A DNA stretch of 64,000 bases from Brytella acorum. Its GTDB lineage: Bacteria; Pseudomonadota; Alphaproteobacteria; Acetobacterales; Acetobacteraceae. A model generated the notes under the pieces. The model was not told where the DNA came from. It saw only the letters and a program-made list of their open reading frames with translations, and did not search any database. The DNA lies in NCBI RefSeq assembly GCF_029309905.1, contig NZ_JARBJP010000005.1, forward strand, positions 62,001-126,000. The letters run 5' to 3'. The translations under genes were made by a program, and so were the position numbers. Position 1 is the stretch's first letter. Each line of letters begins with the position of its first letter. Positions 9,504 to 19,148 of this stretch are shown here, one piece after another.

Positions 9504-11057
9504 TCAGGCCGCGATGGAAGAAGGACCGATTCCGGCGGCAAGAGCCATGATGGCCTCCTGCGTGATCTCGGAACCGTTGAGTTCACCGGTGACGACGCCT
9601 TCGCGCATGACGAGCACGCGATCGCTGACGCCGATGATTTCGGGCATCTCGCTGGAGATCACGATGATCCCGAGACCCTTGGCCGCGAGTTCGCCGATGA
9701 TCCGGTAGATTTCCGATTTTGCGCCGATATCGACGCCGCGCGTCGGTTCATCGAGAATGATGACGCGCGGGCCGGTTTCGAGAAGACGCCCCAGCAGGAC
9801 CTTCTGCTGGTTGCCGCCCGACAGGCCGCCGACATTGACGAGCGTGCTGGCCGCGCGCACGCGCAGCGTCGAAAAGGCTCCGGTGGCGCGCTGGCGGCCC
9901 TTGGCCCTGTCGAGCACGCCGCCACGGGCGTCCTTGCCGAGCACGCCAAGATTGAGATTGCCCGCGCACGACATGTCGAGGAACAGCCCCAGGGCCTTGC
10001 GGTCTTCGGTCAGATAGGCGATCCCGGCGGCGAGCGCGTCGCGCGGCGTACGGATATCCAGAGCTTTGCCGTCGAGCCGAATGGCGCCCCCGGTGCGGAC
10101 GTCGGCCCCATAAATGAGGCGGGCCAGTTCGGTGCGGCCGGCGCCGACCAGCCCCGCGATGCCGAGAACTTCCCCGCGCCGCAGGGCGAAGCTTACGGGC
10201 TGCACGCGGGCACCGTCGGTCAGGCCGTCCACTTCGAGGACGGCTTCTTCCTCGGGCTGGGCGTGACTGCGGTCTTTCACGTAAAAGCCCGAAAGGTCGC
10301 GGCCGACCATCATGCGGACGATCTGCGCGGATGAGAGTTCGCCTTTTTCGAGTGTGCCGACATAGGCGCCGTCGCGCAGGACCGAGACGCGATCCGCGAG
10401 TTCATCCACTTCGGCCATGCGATGGCTGATATAGATCAGGGCAATGCCTTCGGCGCGAAGCTGGCGGATGAGCTTGAACAGTTGTTCGGTTTCGCGGTTC
10501 GACAGTGCGGTCGTCGGTTCGTCGAGAACCAGGATACGCGCCTTGCGGTGCAGCGCGCGCGCGATCTCGACGAGCTGCTGCTCCGCGACCGAAAGGGAGC
10601 CGACGATGGCTTCGGGTCCGAAGGGCGTGCCGAGCCGTTGCAGGAGAGGACGGCAGGCATCGTCCATGGCGGCGCGGTTGATCATTCCGGCCCGACGGAT
10701 TTCCGCCCCGAGATGAATATTCTCCGAAACCGTCAGGTTCGGCGCGAGCGCCAGTTCCTGATAGATGATCGCGATTCCGGCCTCACGCGCCGCCGACGGA
10801 CTGCCCATTCTGGCGAGTTCGCCATGGATGCGAATTTCCCCGCCGGGGTCTGCCGTATAGGCGCCGGAAAGGATTTTCATCAGCGTGGATTTCCCCGCGC
10901 CGTTTTCACCCATCAAGGCCAGGATTTCGCCGCCATAGGCCTGGAGCGAAACGTCCCGCAGGGCCTTGACGCCCGGGAAAGTCTTGGAAATTCCAGACAT
11001 TTCCAGGATCGGCCTGGGGTCATGAACCTGTGAGTCTTCTGAATGAGGCATCGTCAT
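9504..11057 (-). CDS. Sugar ABC transporter duplicated ATPase, RbsA-like
   Basis: A 517-residue fused tandem ATPase typical of carbohydrate uptake transporter 2 systems. The first domain has Walker [10 protein letters not shown] near residue 53, the signature [15 protein letters not shown] and Walker [12 protein letters not shown]. The second has the degenerate Walker A (GLVGAGRTE) usual for RbsA, followed by [13 protein letters not shown] and [12 protein letters not shown]. It is the first gene of the operon, with a short gap to the permease. The promoter region is shared with divergent dinB and contains operator-like palindromes at 11174-11199. Confidence 0.94.
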   Translation of the reverse strand: MTMPHSEDSQVHDPRPILEMSGISKTFPGVKALRDVSLQAYGGEILALMGENGAGKSTLMKILSGAYTADPGGEIRIHGELARMGSPSAAREAGIAIIYQELALAPNLTVSENIHLGAEIRRAGMINRAAMDDACRPLLQRLGTPFGPEAIVGSLSVAEQQLVEIARALHRKARILVLDEPTTALSNRETEQLFKLIRQLRAEGIALIYISHRMAEVDELADRVSVLRDGAYVGTLEKGELSSAQIVRMMVGRDLSGFYVKDRSHAQPEEEAVLEVDGLTDGARVQPVSFALRRGEVLGIAGLVGAGRTELARLIYGADVRTGGAIRLDGKALDIRTPRDALAAGIAYLTEDRKALGLFLDMSCAGNLNLGVLGKDARGGVLDRAKGRQRATGAFSTLRVRAASTLVNVGGLSGGNQQKVLLGRLLETGPRVIILDEPTRGVDIGAKSEIYRIIGELAAKGLGIIVISSEMPEIIGVSDRVLVMREGVVTGELNGSEITQEAIMALAAGIGPSSIAA

Positions 11058-11173
11058 GGAGCCTGCGCCCTGATTGAAACGAGGGAGTGCCGGAACCCGT
11101 CTTTTCAGGGGCGCGTTCCGGAACCTTACAGAGCATATGGCACATTAAAAATCTATAATAATAACCCAATAAA

Positions 11174-11187
11174 GTGACGATTATCAC
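11174..11187. promoter_or_regulatory. CRP-like site GTGA-N6-TCAC
   Basis: A perfect GTGA-N6-TCAC inverted repeat lies in the AT-rich divergent promoter between the sugar ABC operon and dinB, about 117 bases upstream of the RbsA-like start. The core matches the CRP/FNR-family half-site; the binding protein is inferred. Confidence 0.4.
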
Positions 11188-11188
11188 G

Positions 11189-11199
11189 TAACAGTGTTA
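11189..11199. promoter_or_regulatory. 11-bp palindrome TAACAGTGTTA
   Basis: A perfect 11-base palindrome lies two bases after the GTGA-N6-TCAC site in the same divergent promoter. It is a candidate operator for a repressor of the sugar operon; no cognate regulator gene is adjacent. Confidence 0.35.
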
Positions 11200-11211
11200 A
11201 TCGTTCGATTT

Positions 11212-11226
11212 GATCTTGTTTTGTTC
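11212..11226 (+). promoter_or_regulatory. Possible LexA-like box before dinB
   Basis: GATC-N7-GTTC lies 26 bases upstream of the dinB ATG. The alphaproteobacterial LexA box is GTTC-N7-GTTC, so there is one mismatch in the first half. Suggestive because dinB is a common SOS gene, but weak on its own. Confidence 0.3.
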
Positions 11227-11252
11227 TTTGGGGCGCATTAGGCTGCGCGGCC

Positions 11253-12350
11253 ATGACGGGTCTTTCGCCCGCGCCGGAGCTCCGGCGCATTCTCCATATC
11301 GATATGGATGCGTTCTATGCGTCCGTGGAGCAGCGCGATGATCCGGCCCTGCGTGGCCGTCCGGTCGCGGTCGGCCATGCCAGGGCGCGCGGCGTGGTGG
11401 CCGCCGCCAGTTATGAGGCGCGCCGTTACGGCGTCCGGTCGGCGATGCCCTCTGCGGTGGCGTCCCGGCGGTGTCCGGAACTGGTGTTCGTCCCGCCGCG
11501 CTTTGACGTCTATCGTGCTGTGTCAGGTCAGATTCACGAGATTTTCTCGCGTTATACGCCGCTGATCCAGCCGCTCTCCCTGGACGAAGCCTATCTCGAT
11601 GTGACGGAGACCGTGTCCCAGTACGGCTCCGCCACCGTCATCGCGGAGCGAATCCGCGCTGAGATTCACCGCGAAACCGGACTTACGGCATCGGCGGGCG
11701 TGTCCTACAACCGGTTTCTGGCCAAACTCGCCTCCGATCAGAACAAGCCGGACGGGATCTTCGTCGTGCCGCCTCAACGCGGCGCGGCCTTCGTTGCCGC
11801 CCTGCCGATAGAGCGTTTCCATGGGATCGGTCCGGCGAGAGCCGCGCGGATGCACGCGCTCGGAATTCGCACCGGCGCTGACCTGCGGGGGTGGGACATC
11901 GAGACCCTCCGGCGGCATTTCGGCAAAGCCGCCGCGTTTTATTACGGGGTTTCGCGCGGGATCGACGAGCGGCCGGTCGAGCCCCATCGCGTCCGCAAGT
12001 CCATCGGTACCGAGACGACGCTCGCGCGGGACCTGCATACCGAAATGGATGCGCGCACGGTTCTGGAACCCCTGGCCGCCAAATTATGGGAGTCCTGCCA
12101 TCGGCGTGGTCTGACCGGTCGCACGGTGACGCTCAAGGTGAAATATGCCGATTTTCGCATTGTCACCCGTGCGCGCTCCCTGCCGGAACCCGTGACGGGC
12201 GCGGAAGAGATCCTCATCGCGATGACGCCGTTCCTGAAAGCGCTGTTTCCAGCCCGTGAGGGGGTGAGATTGCTGGGCGTGACCCTGTCCGCGCTCCTGT
12301 CCCTGGAGGGTGCGCATGGCTCCGGGCAACTGGCGCTTTTTGAAAGTTGA
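11253..12350 (+). CDS. dinB: DNA polymerase IV (Y-family translesion polymerase)
   Basis: A 365-residue error-prone DNA polymerase. The palm catalytic motifs are present: HIDMDAFYASVEQRD near residue 15 (first metal-binding Asp) and PLSLDEAYLDVT near 108 (second Asp/Glu pair). The steric-gate region, the HhH-type thumb (FHGIGPARAARMHALGI) and a little-finger domain with LKVKYADFRIVTRARSL follow. Length is usual for DinB. It acts in lesion bypass and may be SOS-controlled (see the upstream site). It is divergent from the sugar ABC operon. Confidence 0.96.
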   Translation: MTGLSPAPELRRILHIDMDAFYASVEQRDDPALRGRPVAVGHARARGVVAAASYEARRYGVRSAMPSAVASRRCPELVFVPPRFDVYRAVSGQIHEIFSRYTPLIQPLSLDEAYLDVTETVSQYGSATVIAERIRAEIHRETGLTASAGVSYNRFLAKLASDQNKPDGIFVVPPQRGAAFVAALPIERFHGIGPARAARMHALGIRTGADLRGWDIETLRRHFGKAAAFYYGVSRGIDERPVEPHRVRKSIGTETTLARDLHTEMDARTVLEPLAAKLWESCHRRGLTGRTVTLKVKYADFRIVTRARSLPEPVTGAEEILIAMTPFLKALFPAREGVRLLGVTLSALLSLEGAHGSGQLALFES

Positions 12351-12484
12351 TGGCGGCTTCGTGAAGGGATCGAGCCGTGCCTCGGCCCCTGAAAGACGCC
12401 AAGGTCTCATGACGATGGACTGAGGGTCCGCTATACCCATGAGGCGGCTCAGGGCCGTGTGAGCGAAAGAGGACTGCGGACGTC

Positions 12485-13699
12485 ATGGATCAGGAGCACG
12501 ACCCGGTGATCGAGTCACCGACCCGGCGCATCTTGCCTGTCGTGCTTCTCAACCTGCTTGTCTATCTCGACATCGGCATGCCCATGGCCGTGATACCGGT
12601 CTTTGTGCATGGCGGCATGCACCTCAATGTCATTCTCGCGGGTTTTGCCGTTTCGCTTCAGTATTTCGCGACGTTCGCCTCGCGTGCCTCCGCCGGTCAT
12701 CGCATCGATTCCGGCGGTCCGAAACCCGTGGCCCTCGATGGTCTTCTGCTCTGCGCCTTCTCGGGTGTGCTCCTGACCGGCGCGGGGTTGGCCAAGGGGA
12801 ATGCCGCGCTGGCGCTCCTGCTTCTGCTGGCCAGCCGTCTGGCGCTGGGCTGGTCCGAAAGCTGGGCCTCGACCGCCGCGATCATGTGGAACATCCGTCG
12901 TGTCGGCGTGCGCAACACCGCCCAGGTCATTTCCTGGAACGGCATCACGTCCTATGGCGGAATCGCCTTGGGCGCGACGATCGGAGAAATGCTGTCGCAT
13001 GTGCCCGGGCCGCTCGGAGGGCTGACGCTCGTCGGGCTGCTGTCGCTGCTGCTGCCTCTGGGGGGGTGGTGTCTGGCCCGCAGCTATCCCGCCGTCGAGA
13101 CCATGCGGGGGACCGCCCCGCTGATGCCGTTTCGCAAGGTTTTCATGCGTGTGCTGCCTCACGGTAGCGCCCTGGCCTGCGGATCGGTCGGATTCGGAGC
13201 GATTTCCTCGTGTCTGTCCCTGTATTTCGCAGCCCATGGCTGGTCCGGCGCCGCGCGGGCGCTTTTCGCGTTCGGCGTGGTGTTTGTCATCGTGCGTTTC
13301 ATGTTCGCACGACAGATCGTCCGGCTCGGCGGGCTGAACGTCGCCATGGCGTCCCTTCTGATCGAGGGGCTGGGATTGTTCGTCCTCGCGGTGTTGCCGA
13401 CACCGGCGGGGGCCATGCTCGGGGCCGCCCTGACCGGGGCGGGCTTCTCGCTGGTTTTCCCGGCGCTGGGCGTCTTGGCCGTCGAACGTGCCGGGCCGGA
13501 AAACCGGGGGGCCGCTCTGGGTGCGTTTTCAGTGTTTCTGGATCTGGCCATCGGCATATCCGGTCCGCTGCTGGGCTTGATCATTCATCTGTCCGGCTAT
13601 GCCGCCCTGTTCCTTTTTTCTGCCGCCGTGACATTGATTGGCGCGGCTCTCGGGGCGATGCTGGGGCGAAAGCGGTCTGCGGCGAGCGGGTCGCGCTGA
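12485..13699 (+). CDS. MFS transporter, YhhS/YfcJ-like
   Basis: A 404-residue major facilitator protein with 12 predicted membrane helices. The N-terminus (RILPVVLLNLLVYLDIGMPMAVIPVFVH) and the FAVSLQYFATFASRASAGHRID loop, an MFS motif-A variant between helices 2 and 3, resemble the YhhS/YfcJ (UPF0226) group of putative exporters. GAGG lies upstream of the ATG. The substrate is unknown; efflux is more likely than uptake for this group. The next gene, a LOG-family hydrolase, starts 83 bases downstream and may be co-transcribed. Confidence 0.82.
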   Translation: MDQEHDPVIESPTRRILPVVLLNLLVYLDIGMPMAVIPVFVHGGMHLNVILAGFAVSLQYFATFASRASAGHRIDSGGPKPVALDGLLLCAFSGVLLTGAGLAKGNAALALLLLLASRLALGWSESWASTAAIMWNIRRVGVRNTAQVISWNGITSYGGIALGATIGEMLSHVPGPLGGLTLVGLLSLLLPLGGWCLARSYPAVETMRGTAPLMPFRKVFMRVLPHGSALACGSVGFGAISSCLSLYFAAHGWSGAARALFAFGVVFVIVRFMFARQIVRLGGLNVAMASLLIEGLGLFVLAVLPTPAGAMLGAALTGAGFSLVFPALGVLAVERAGPENRGAALGAFSVFLDLAIGISGPLLGLIIHLSGYAALFLFSAAVTLIGAALGAMLGRKRSAASGSR

Positions 13700-13782
13700 G
13701 CGGCGCGCGCTGAGCCTGGCCTGAGGCATGATATGACGCACGTCGACACGGACTGACGGGGCACTGAAGGAGAGAGATTTCG

Positions 13783-14364
13783 ATGACCATTGCTGCTGCG
13801 GCTGTTTTCTGCGGCTCCCGTCACGGGAACGCGTCGGTCTATAGGGAAGCCGCCCGTATGCTCGGGCGCGGTATGGCGCAGGCGGGCATCCGTCTCGTCT
13901 ACGGAGGTGGCGCCGTCGGTCTGATGGGAGAGGTCGCGGACGCGGTGATTGGTGCGGGCGGCGCCGTGAGCGGGATTATTCCCTCATTCCTGCATGACCG
14001 CGAAGTGATGCATCGCGGCGTCGACGACCTCGTGATCACGGAGTCGATGCATGATCGCAAGGCGCTGATGTTCGCGCGCGCCGAGGCGTTCATCGTGCTG
14101 CCGGGCGGTCTGGGCACATTTGACGAGTTGATGGAAATCCTCACATGGCGTCAACTCGGGCTTCACGACAAGCCGATCCTGATCGTCGATGTGAATGGCT
14201 GGGCGCATGGCGTGAAGCTGATGTTGGAGAACGCTGTCGCGCAGGGCTTCGCGGCTCCCCAGACCCGGAATCTTTATGAGGTTGTGGACGATGTGCCAGC
14301 GGCGCTGGACCGTCTGCGCACGCTGGTTCCGTCTCGGGCCGAAATGGATGCCGCGCGCATTTAA
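13783..14364 (+). CDS. LOG family protein (TIGR00730; nucleoside 5'-monophosphate phosphoribohydrolase)
   Basis: A 193-residue Rossmann-like protein with the diagnostic PGGLGTFDELMEILTW motif (about residues 106-121) and the N-terminal VFCGSRHGN and YGGGAVGLMG loops. LOG enzymes release a free base (cytokinin or adenine) from a nucleoside 5'-monophosphate; many bacterial members are annotated as lysine decarboxylase-like, which is misleading. The AAGGAGAGAG ribosome site is strong. Role in this organism unknown, possibly nucleotide salvage. Confidence 0.9.
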   Translation: MTIAAAAVFCGSRHGNASVYREAARMLGRGMAQAGIRLVYGGGAVGLMGEVADAVIGAGGAVSGIIPSFLHDREVMHRGVDDLVITESMHDRKALMFARAEAFIVLPGGLGTFDELMEILTWRQLGLHDKPILIVDVNGWAHGVKLMLENAVAQGFAAPQTRNLYEVVDDVPAALDRLRTLVPSRAEMDAARI

Positions 14365-14422
14365 TTTGCGATCAGCTACTTGCGGACGCTGCGTGCGGGC
14401 GTTATAGCCGCATCCGTCGGTT

Positions 14423-14499
14423 CGGAGTGTAGCTCAGCCTGGTAGAGCACTGTGTTCGGGACGCAGGGGCCGGAGGTTCGAATCCTCTCACTCCGACCA
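14423..14499 (+). tRNA. tRNA-Pro (anticodon CGG)
   Basis: A 77-nt cloverleaf with encoded CCA. Acceptor CGGAGTG pairs with CACTCCG; the D-arm is GCTC..GAGC; the anticodon stem CTGTG/CGCAG encloses loop TTCGGGA with anticodon CGG; the T-arm contains GGTTCGAATCC. The anticodon decodes CCG proline codons. tRNA 3' ends are common integration targets, but I found no second copy of its 3' end nearby by eye. Confidence 0.97.
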
Positions 14500-14875
14500 G
14501 ACTTTTCAATGAGTTGGGTCTAATCGACGCATTGACTCGGGTGTTCCTATGAGCACAATGCCCTGTCTTCTCCCCGATATTCCCCTGTACACCGCCCCGG
14601 AACATGCGCTTCTGGCCAAGCTGCGGTGGCGTGAATGGATACGCGGAAGAGGGTTCTCTCCAAGCGGGATCAAACGGATCTCCTGTCCAGATCAAGCGTC
14701 ATAACCGCCTGAGACGCCGCGTGCAGGTCAGGCCCTAGATTTCCCTGATTGCATTTCGGCTGGGTTGACCATCCTTGAAGCGCGAGCCGATCATGCGTGA
14801 CGCGCCGACGGGAAGGGACAATTGTCATGCATCTCGCCCGAGCCATTCTGCTGCAAAGAGCCTGAAGGGCGGACA
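14500..14875. other. Gap after tRNA-Pro, no supported gene
   Basis: About 375 bases with no convincing gene. A 51-codon plus-strand frame (14549-14704) lacks a ribosome site, and the minus-strand frame running through the tRNA complement is a known tRNA-antisense artefact. The stretch could be a decayed tRNA-adjacent insertion. Confidence 0.4.
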
Positions 14876-15808
14876 ATGATCGAAAGACGAAGGCTTATGG
14901 CCGGAACGTTCGCTGCGGCATTCTGTGCAGGAGGTTCATCCGCCGACGCGCGCAGTGAAATTCCGTGGAGAGTTCCGGTTTGGCCGGGTCAGCCGCCAGG
15001 CGGTGGCGGTCCAGAGGGGCAGGAGCGGGTCTCTCGGAAAGGATCGGTCACAAATGTCGTTGTCCCAACCTTGACGGTCCTGCGTCCCATGAACCCCACG
15101 GGGTCTGCGATCCTCATCGCTGGAGGCGGCGGATATAAACATATCGAGAATGGGACCGAAGCGATGCCCTCGGCCCGATGGCTGGCGTCGATCGGGATAA
15201 CGGCTTTTGTGCTAACTTATCGCCTGCCTCGGGAGGGCTGGCGAGCCGGCGCGCGTGCCCCTCTTCAGGATGCTGAACGCGCTATTCGGGTCATTCGCGG
15301 TCAGTCGGCTAGTTTAGGCATCGATCCGCGTAAAGTGGGCGTTCTCGGTTTTTCCGCCGGGGGGCATCTGCTCGGAATGGAAACCGTTCTTGCCAGTCGG
15401 CTCAGCTACCAGCCCGTGGATGCGCTTGACCGGATATCGGGCAATCCGGACTTTTCGCTTCTTATATACCCCATCGTGACTCTCGAGCCCCCCTTTCAGG
15501 ATACGTCAACACGGCGCGTGCTGATTGGCGAAGATCCCAACCCGGTTGAGAGCGTGGAGTGGTCTGTCCAGACCCATGTTCATCCCGGTTTGGCGCCGTT
15601 CTTTCTCGTGCAGGCCGCAGACGATCCCATATCCAACCCCGCGAATACCGCGATTTTGCAAGCGGCGTGTGAACGCAACGGAGTTGACGTCGACCGTCAT
15701 CTGTTTCCGACAGGAGGGCATGGTTTTGGTCTGGGAAGACCGGGAACCGAGACCGTGGACTGGCCCCGTATGGCGGAAGCCTGGATGGCGAAACGTCATT
15801 TTCTATAA
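14876..15808 (+). CDS. Exported alpha/beta hydrolase, acetylxylan-esterase/BD-FAE-like
   Basis: A 310-residue alpha/beta hydrolase. The ATG at 14876 follows GAAGGGCGGA and gives MIERRRLMAG plus a hydrophobic Ala-rich stretch, an apparent Tat- or Sec-type signal. The oxyanion-hole region AGGGGYKHI, the nucleophile elbow GFSAGGH (about residue 160), a late Asp in QAADDPI and the catalytic His in GGHGFGLG are all present. The family de-esterifies acylated polysaccharides or small esters. It stands alone between the tRNA and the DUF1800 gene. Confidence 0.85.
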   Translation: MIERRRLMAGTFAAAFCAGGSSADARSEIPWRVPVWPGQPPGGGGPEGQERVSRKGSVTNVVVPTLTVLRPMNPTGSAILIAGGGGYKHIENGTEAMPSARWLASIGITAFVLTYRLPREGWRAGARAPLQDAERAIRVIRGQSASLGIDPRKVGVLGFSAGGHLLGMETVLASRLSYQPVDALDRISGNPDFSLLIYPIVTLEPPFQDTSTRRVLIGEDPNPVESVEWSVQTHVHPGLAPFFLVQAADDPISNPANTAILQAACERNGVDVDRHLFPTGGHGFGLGRPGTETVDWPRMAEAWMAKRHFL

Positions 15809-16001
15809 TCCGTTCCTGCCTTACATCTATGACGAGACGTCCGTGACGGGTTTTATGAAGCGCGGCGCCTCAAGCCAGCCTGGCAGGCGGCATCGACGGA
15901 CGAGTCGTCGTGATTTCGCCATATAGGCGTTTCAGTCTGTCCTCGGGGCCGGAGATTTTCGGGACCAGAACTTTCTGCGTGTCGACCATCGTGAGGATGC
16001 C

Positions 16002-17309
16002 ATGCTGCTTTCCTGTGTCGTCAACAGGTTCGGGTTGGGTGAGCGCGGCGGTATGAATGCCGTTGTGCCGTCGCGGGACTGGCTTTCGAACCAGTTGAGA
16101 CAGCCCGATGCCGCGAATTTCGTGAATGTCGGCGATACGGCCGACGGCCTGATTGCCTTGCGCGAGCAGCGCCGCGCGAAAATGCAGGGGGATCCTCTGG
16201 TCAAGCCGATTTTCCAGGCGGAAGTCGCGACCCAGCTCGACAATCTGCTCCTGACCGAACAGCCTTTTCGCGAACGTCTCGTCTGGTTCTGGTTCAACCA
16301 TTTCACGGTCAGTCTGCGGCAGGGCGGCACGCGCGGCGTCGTAGGCGCCTATATGCGCGAGGCGATCCGACCTCATGTGACCGGACGTTTCGTCGATATG
16401 CTGATGGCGGTCATGCATCACCCCGCGATGTTGATGTATCTCGACAACGCATCCTCCATCGGTCCGAACAGTCCCGCGGGGCAGCATGGCCGACATGGCC
16501 TGAACGAAAATCTCGCGCGTGAATGCCTGGAGTTGCACACCGTCTCTCCCGCCGCGGGCTATACTCAGGCGGACGTCACGGCCTTTGCGTCCATTCTCAC
16601 CGGCTGGGGCCTCGACATGAAGGCGGAGCGTCCCGGTTTCGCATTTCGCGACAGGGCGCATGAGCCTGGTCCGAAAACCATGATGGGACAGGTCTTTCCC
16701 GCGGGCGTGGAAGGCGGGCAGCAGGCCCTGCATTTCCTCGGCACCCATCCTGCGACGTATCAGCACATCGCAAGGCAGATGGTCACTCATTTCATCTCCG
16801 ACACGCCATCGCCGCAGGACGTCGGACATATCGCAGGAGTTCTGCGGGAGAACGAAGGCGATCTCGCCGCCGCGGCTCTTGCCCTGGCCGATCTTGCGGA
16901 TGCCGGGCAGCCCGGACGCAAATTCCGCTCACCGTTCGACTACGTGACCGCCATCATGCGCGCGCTTTCCCTGGGCGGTGCGCCGAGCGCGCCTGACGAT
17001 CCCCATTCCGCCGCTCATGGTCTTTTCGCGGGGATGGCGGCGCTCGGCCAGCCGCTCTGGACGGCGCCTCTGCCCAATGGCTGGAGCGATCGCGCGGCGG
17101 ACTGGTCCGCGCCCGCGGACATGCTGGCGCGGGCCGATCTGGCGTGGCGCATGTCCGCCCATGTCCGCGTCGACGATCCCCTGGAGATCGCGCGGGCGTC
17201 CCTGGGGCCCGCGTTGCGCAAGACGACCATGACGGCCATGCGTCACGCCGGTTCACGGCAGGATGCCCTGACCCTGCTGTTTTCCTCCCCCGAATTTCAG
17301 AGGCGCTGA
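16002..17309 (+). CDS. DUF1800 family protein
   Basis: A 435-residue DUF1800 protein. An in-frame stop near 15926 and no other ATG or GTG fix the start at 16002, which follows GAGGA. The RFGLG block at the N-terminus, RERLVWFWFNHFTVS, NENLARECLELHTVSPAAGYTQADV and the late TAMRHAGSRQDALTLLFSSPEFQRR are family hallmarks. DUF1800 genes are nearly always followed by DUF1501, as here, 3 bases downstream. The biochemical role is unknown; the pair is thought to act in the periplasm or envelope. No strong signal peptide is visible in this start. Confidence 0.9.
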   Translation: MLLSCVVNRFGLGERGGMNAVVPSRDWLSNQLRQPDAANFVNVGDTADGLIALREQRRAKMQGDPLVKPIFQAEVATQLDNLLLTEQPFRERLVWFWFNHFTVSLRQGGTRGVVGAYMREAIRPHVTGRFVDMLMAVMHHPAMLMYLDNASSIGPNSPAGQHGRHGLNENLARECLELHTVSPAAGYTQADVTAFASILTGWGLDMKAERPGFAFRDRAHEPGPKTMMGQVFPAGVEGGQQALHFLGTHPATYQHIARQMVTHFISDTPSPQDVGHIAGVLRENEGDLAAAALALADLADAGQPGRKFRSPFDYVTAIMRALSLGGAPSAPDDPHSAAHGLFAGMAALGQPLWTAPLPNGWSDRAADWSAPADMLARADLAWRMSAHVRVDDPLEIARASLGPALRKTTMTAMRHAGSRQDALTLLFSSPEFQRR

Positions 17310-17312
17310 ATC

Positions 17313-18518
17313 ATGATGATACGCCGTCGTTCCGCTCTTCTGGGGCTGGCCGCAAGCTGGACTCTGGGCCGTTCATCCGTCGCGTTCGCGGTGCCTGCCC
17401 GGGGCGCGACCGATCCCAGACTGGTTGTCATCATCCTGCGGGGAGCACTTGATGGACTGGCCGCCGTCACGCCTTATGGCGACCGAAATATCGTCGCGCA
17501 TCGAAAGGACCTGCTGCTCGCCGAGCCGGGGCAGGAACATGGGCTGCTGGATCTGGGGGGATTTTACGGGCTGCATCCCGCGCTCGGAGGCATGCATGAT
17601 CTTTACGCGGCGGGTCAGTTGCTGCCCATTCACGCCGTCGCCGGTCATTATCGCAGCCGCTCGCATTTCGATGCGCAGGATTATCTTGAAAGCGGCGCCG
17701 ACGAACGCCTGAACAGCGGCTGGCTGAACCGTGCCGTCGCGGCCTTGCCCGCCCGTGGCGGACGACCGGACGGGTTCGGTCTGGCCATGGGCCTGACCGT
17801 TCCCCTTCTGCTGCGGGGTTCAGAAAGGGTCGGCAGTTATGCTCCCGCAGGTAGCCAGCACCCTGATGCGGGGCTTTATACGCAGATCGCCGCGCTCAAT
17901 GCGTCCGATCCCCTGACGGGGCCGGCGTTCCGGGACGGCCTGAAAGCCAGGGGTTTTTCTGACGCGCTCATGGAAGGTCGCCCGGTTTCCCCTTCGACTC
18001 AGGGGCGAAAACCCGATGCTTTCACCACCCTTTCCACGGCGGCGGGAGAAATGCTCGCCGATCCGCGTGGTCCGCGCGTGGCGGCGCTGGAGATCGGCGG
18101 CTGGGACACGCATGCCGGACAGGTGGGACGTCTCAATGGACCGCTCGCCCAACTGGATCGTGGCGTTCTGGCGCTGCGTCAGTCCATGGGCGCGGCATGG
18201 GAAAAAACGGTCGTGTTGGCCATGACCGAGTTCGGGCGCACAGTTCGGATGAACGGCACGGGTGGGACGGATCATGGCACGGGGACGGTGGCTTTTCTGG
18301 CTGGAGGCGCTGTTCAGGGCGGTCGTGTCGGAGGAACATGGCCCGGACTGGCCGCCGGGCAGCTTTTCGAGAACCGTGATCTCGCGCCGACGACGGACCT
18401 CCGTGGCGTGGCGGCCGGAATTCTCTGCGATCATCTTCATCTGCCGCATAGTGCGATCGCACGCGTTTTTCCGGGCGCCACGCCGACGCCAATCCAGGGG
18501 CTGGTCCGTTCGGTGTAG
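17313..18518 (+). CDS. DUF1501 family protein, Tat-like signal
   Basis: A 401-residue DUF1501 protein, alkaline-phosphatase/sulfatase-like in fold. The N-terminus MMIRRRSALLGLAASWTLG is a twin-arginine-type signal with cleavage near AFAVPA. Recognisable blocks are VVIILRGALDGLAAVTPYGD, HFDAQDYLESG, ALEIGGWDTHAGQ and TEFGRTVRMNGTGGTDHGTG, the last two carrying conserved Asp/His residues that could bind metal. It follows the DUF1800 gene directly, almost certainly as a two-gene operon. Confidence 0.92.
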   Translation: MMIRRRSALLGLAASWTLGRSSVAFAVPARGATDPRLVVIILRGALDGLAAVTPYGDRNIVAHRKDLLLAEPGQEHGLLDLGGFYGLHPALGGMHDLYAAGQLLPIHAVAGHYRSRSHFDAQDYLESGADERLNSGWLNRAVAALPARGGRPDGFGLAMGLTVPLLLRGSERVGSYAPAGSQHPDAGLYTQIAALNASDPLTGPAFRDGLKARGFSDALMEGRPVSPSTQGRKPDAFTTLSTAAGEMLADPRGPRVAALEIGGWDTHAGQVGRLNGPLAQLDRGVLALRQSMGAAWEKTVVLAMTEFGRTVRMNGTGGTDHGTGTVAFLAGGAVQGGRVGGTWPGLAAGQLFENRDLAPTTDLRGVAAGILCDHLHLPHSAIARVFPGATPTPIQGLVRSV

Positions 18519-18584
18519 TCCATCGGCATGGAGGCGGCGCGACGTTTCGATTACACGCCGCAGTCCTGCCGAACGGACAGGCGA

Positions 18585-19148
18585 TCACATAAGGCCGTGC
18601 CTTGATTTGATCGCCTCGATGCGGGTCATGCGTGCGTTCGCGGCGGTCATCCCTTCGCCGGCACCCGTGGTCGCCGTGACGATGCTGGCGAGGATCGATG
18701 CGACATTGGCGACGTCCGCGGCGACGGCTTCGACCCTGGACATGACGCCACCGTTCATGGCCGCGCTCTCGGAGGTTGCGATGGCCGAGAGATTGGCGCT
18801 GACCGTCTGGACATCATGGATCAGACTCTGGATGGCGGCTGGTACGTTCCGTGTGTCAAAGGTCAGGGAAATATCGGATCCGGCATAGGTCTTGAACGCC
18901 GTGATACCCGTCTGAAGCAGCGAAATGGCTTCATTGACAACCGTTACGATGGTCGCGGGGATCGGCGCGAACCCCAATGCCGTTTTAACCACGGAGAGAG
19001 CGATATTCGCGTCATAGGCGAACTCCGCGACATTCAGCGTGATGGTCGTCACACCATGGGTCGTCGTGAGCGTGCAGGCCGCCAGACCAGCGAGCGCCGA
19101 ACCCGCGCCAAGGGCGCGCAGGAGCGAACGGCGGGAGAAATCAGCCAT
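18585..19148 (-). CDS. Putative lipoprotein/Tat-type exported protein, unknown
   Basis: Unrecognised 187-residue protein. MADFSRRSLLRALGAGSALAGLAACTL contains a twin-arginine-like motif (SRRSLL) and a lipobox-like LAAC, so an exported lipoprotein is likely. The rest is Ala/Thr/Val-rich and predominantly helical, with a heptad-like stretch (about residues 110-170) suggesting a coiled coil. Its start overlaps the stop of the preceding 92-residue gene by 8 bases. Such small helical genes are common in phage-derived segments of this family of bacteria; function unknown. Confidence 0.6.
   Translation of the reverse strand: MADFSRRSLLRALGAGSALAGLAACTLTTTHGVTTITLNVAEFAYDANIALSVVKTALGFAPIPATIVTVVNEAISLLQTGITAFKTYAGSDISLTFDTRNVPAAIQSLIHDVQTVSANLSAIATSESAAMNGGVMSRVEAVAADVANVASILASIVTATTGAGEGMTAANARMTRIEAIKSRHGLM

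Noticed and set aside
14402-14695. Minus-strand frame with a GVRGFEPPAPASRTQCSTRLSYTP-like segment
   Set aside because: This is the well-known artefact of translating the complement of tRNA-Pro; no ribosome site or independent support.
14549-14704. 51-codon plus-strand frame after the tRNA, possibly an integrase remnant
   Set aside because: No ribosome site and no recognisable integrase motif; too little to support a gene or pseudogene.
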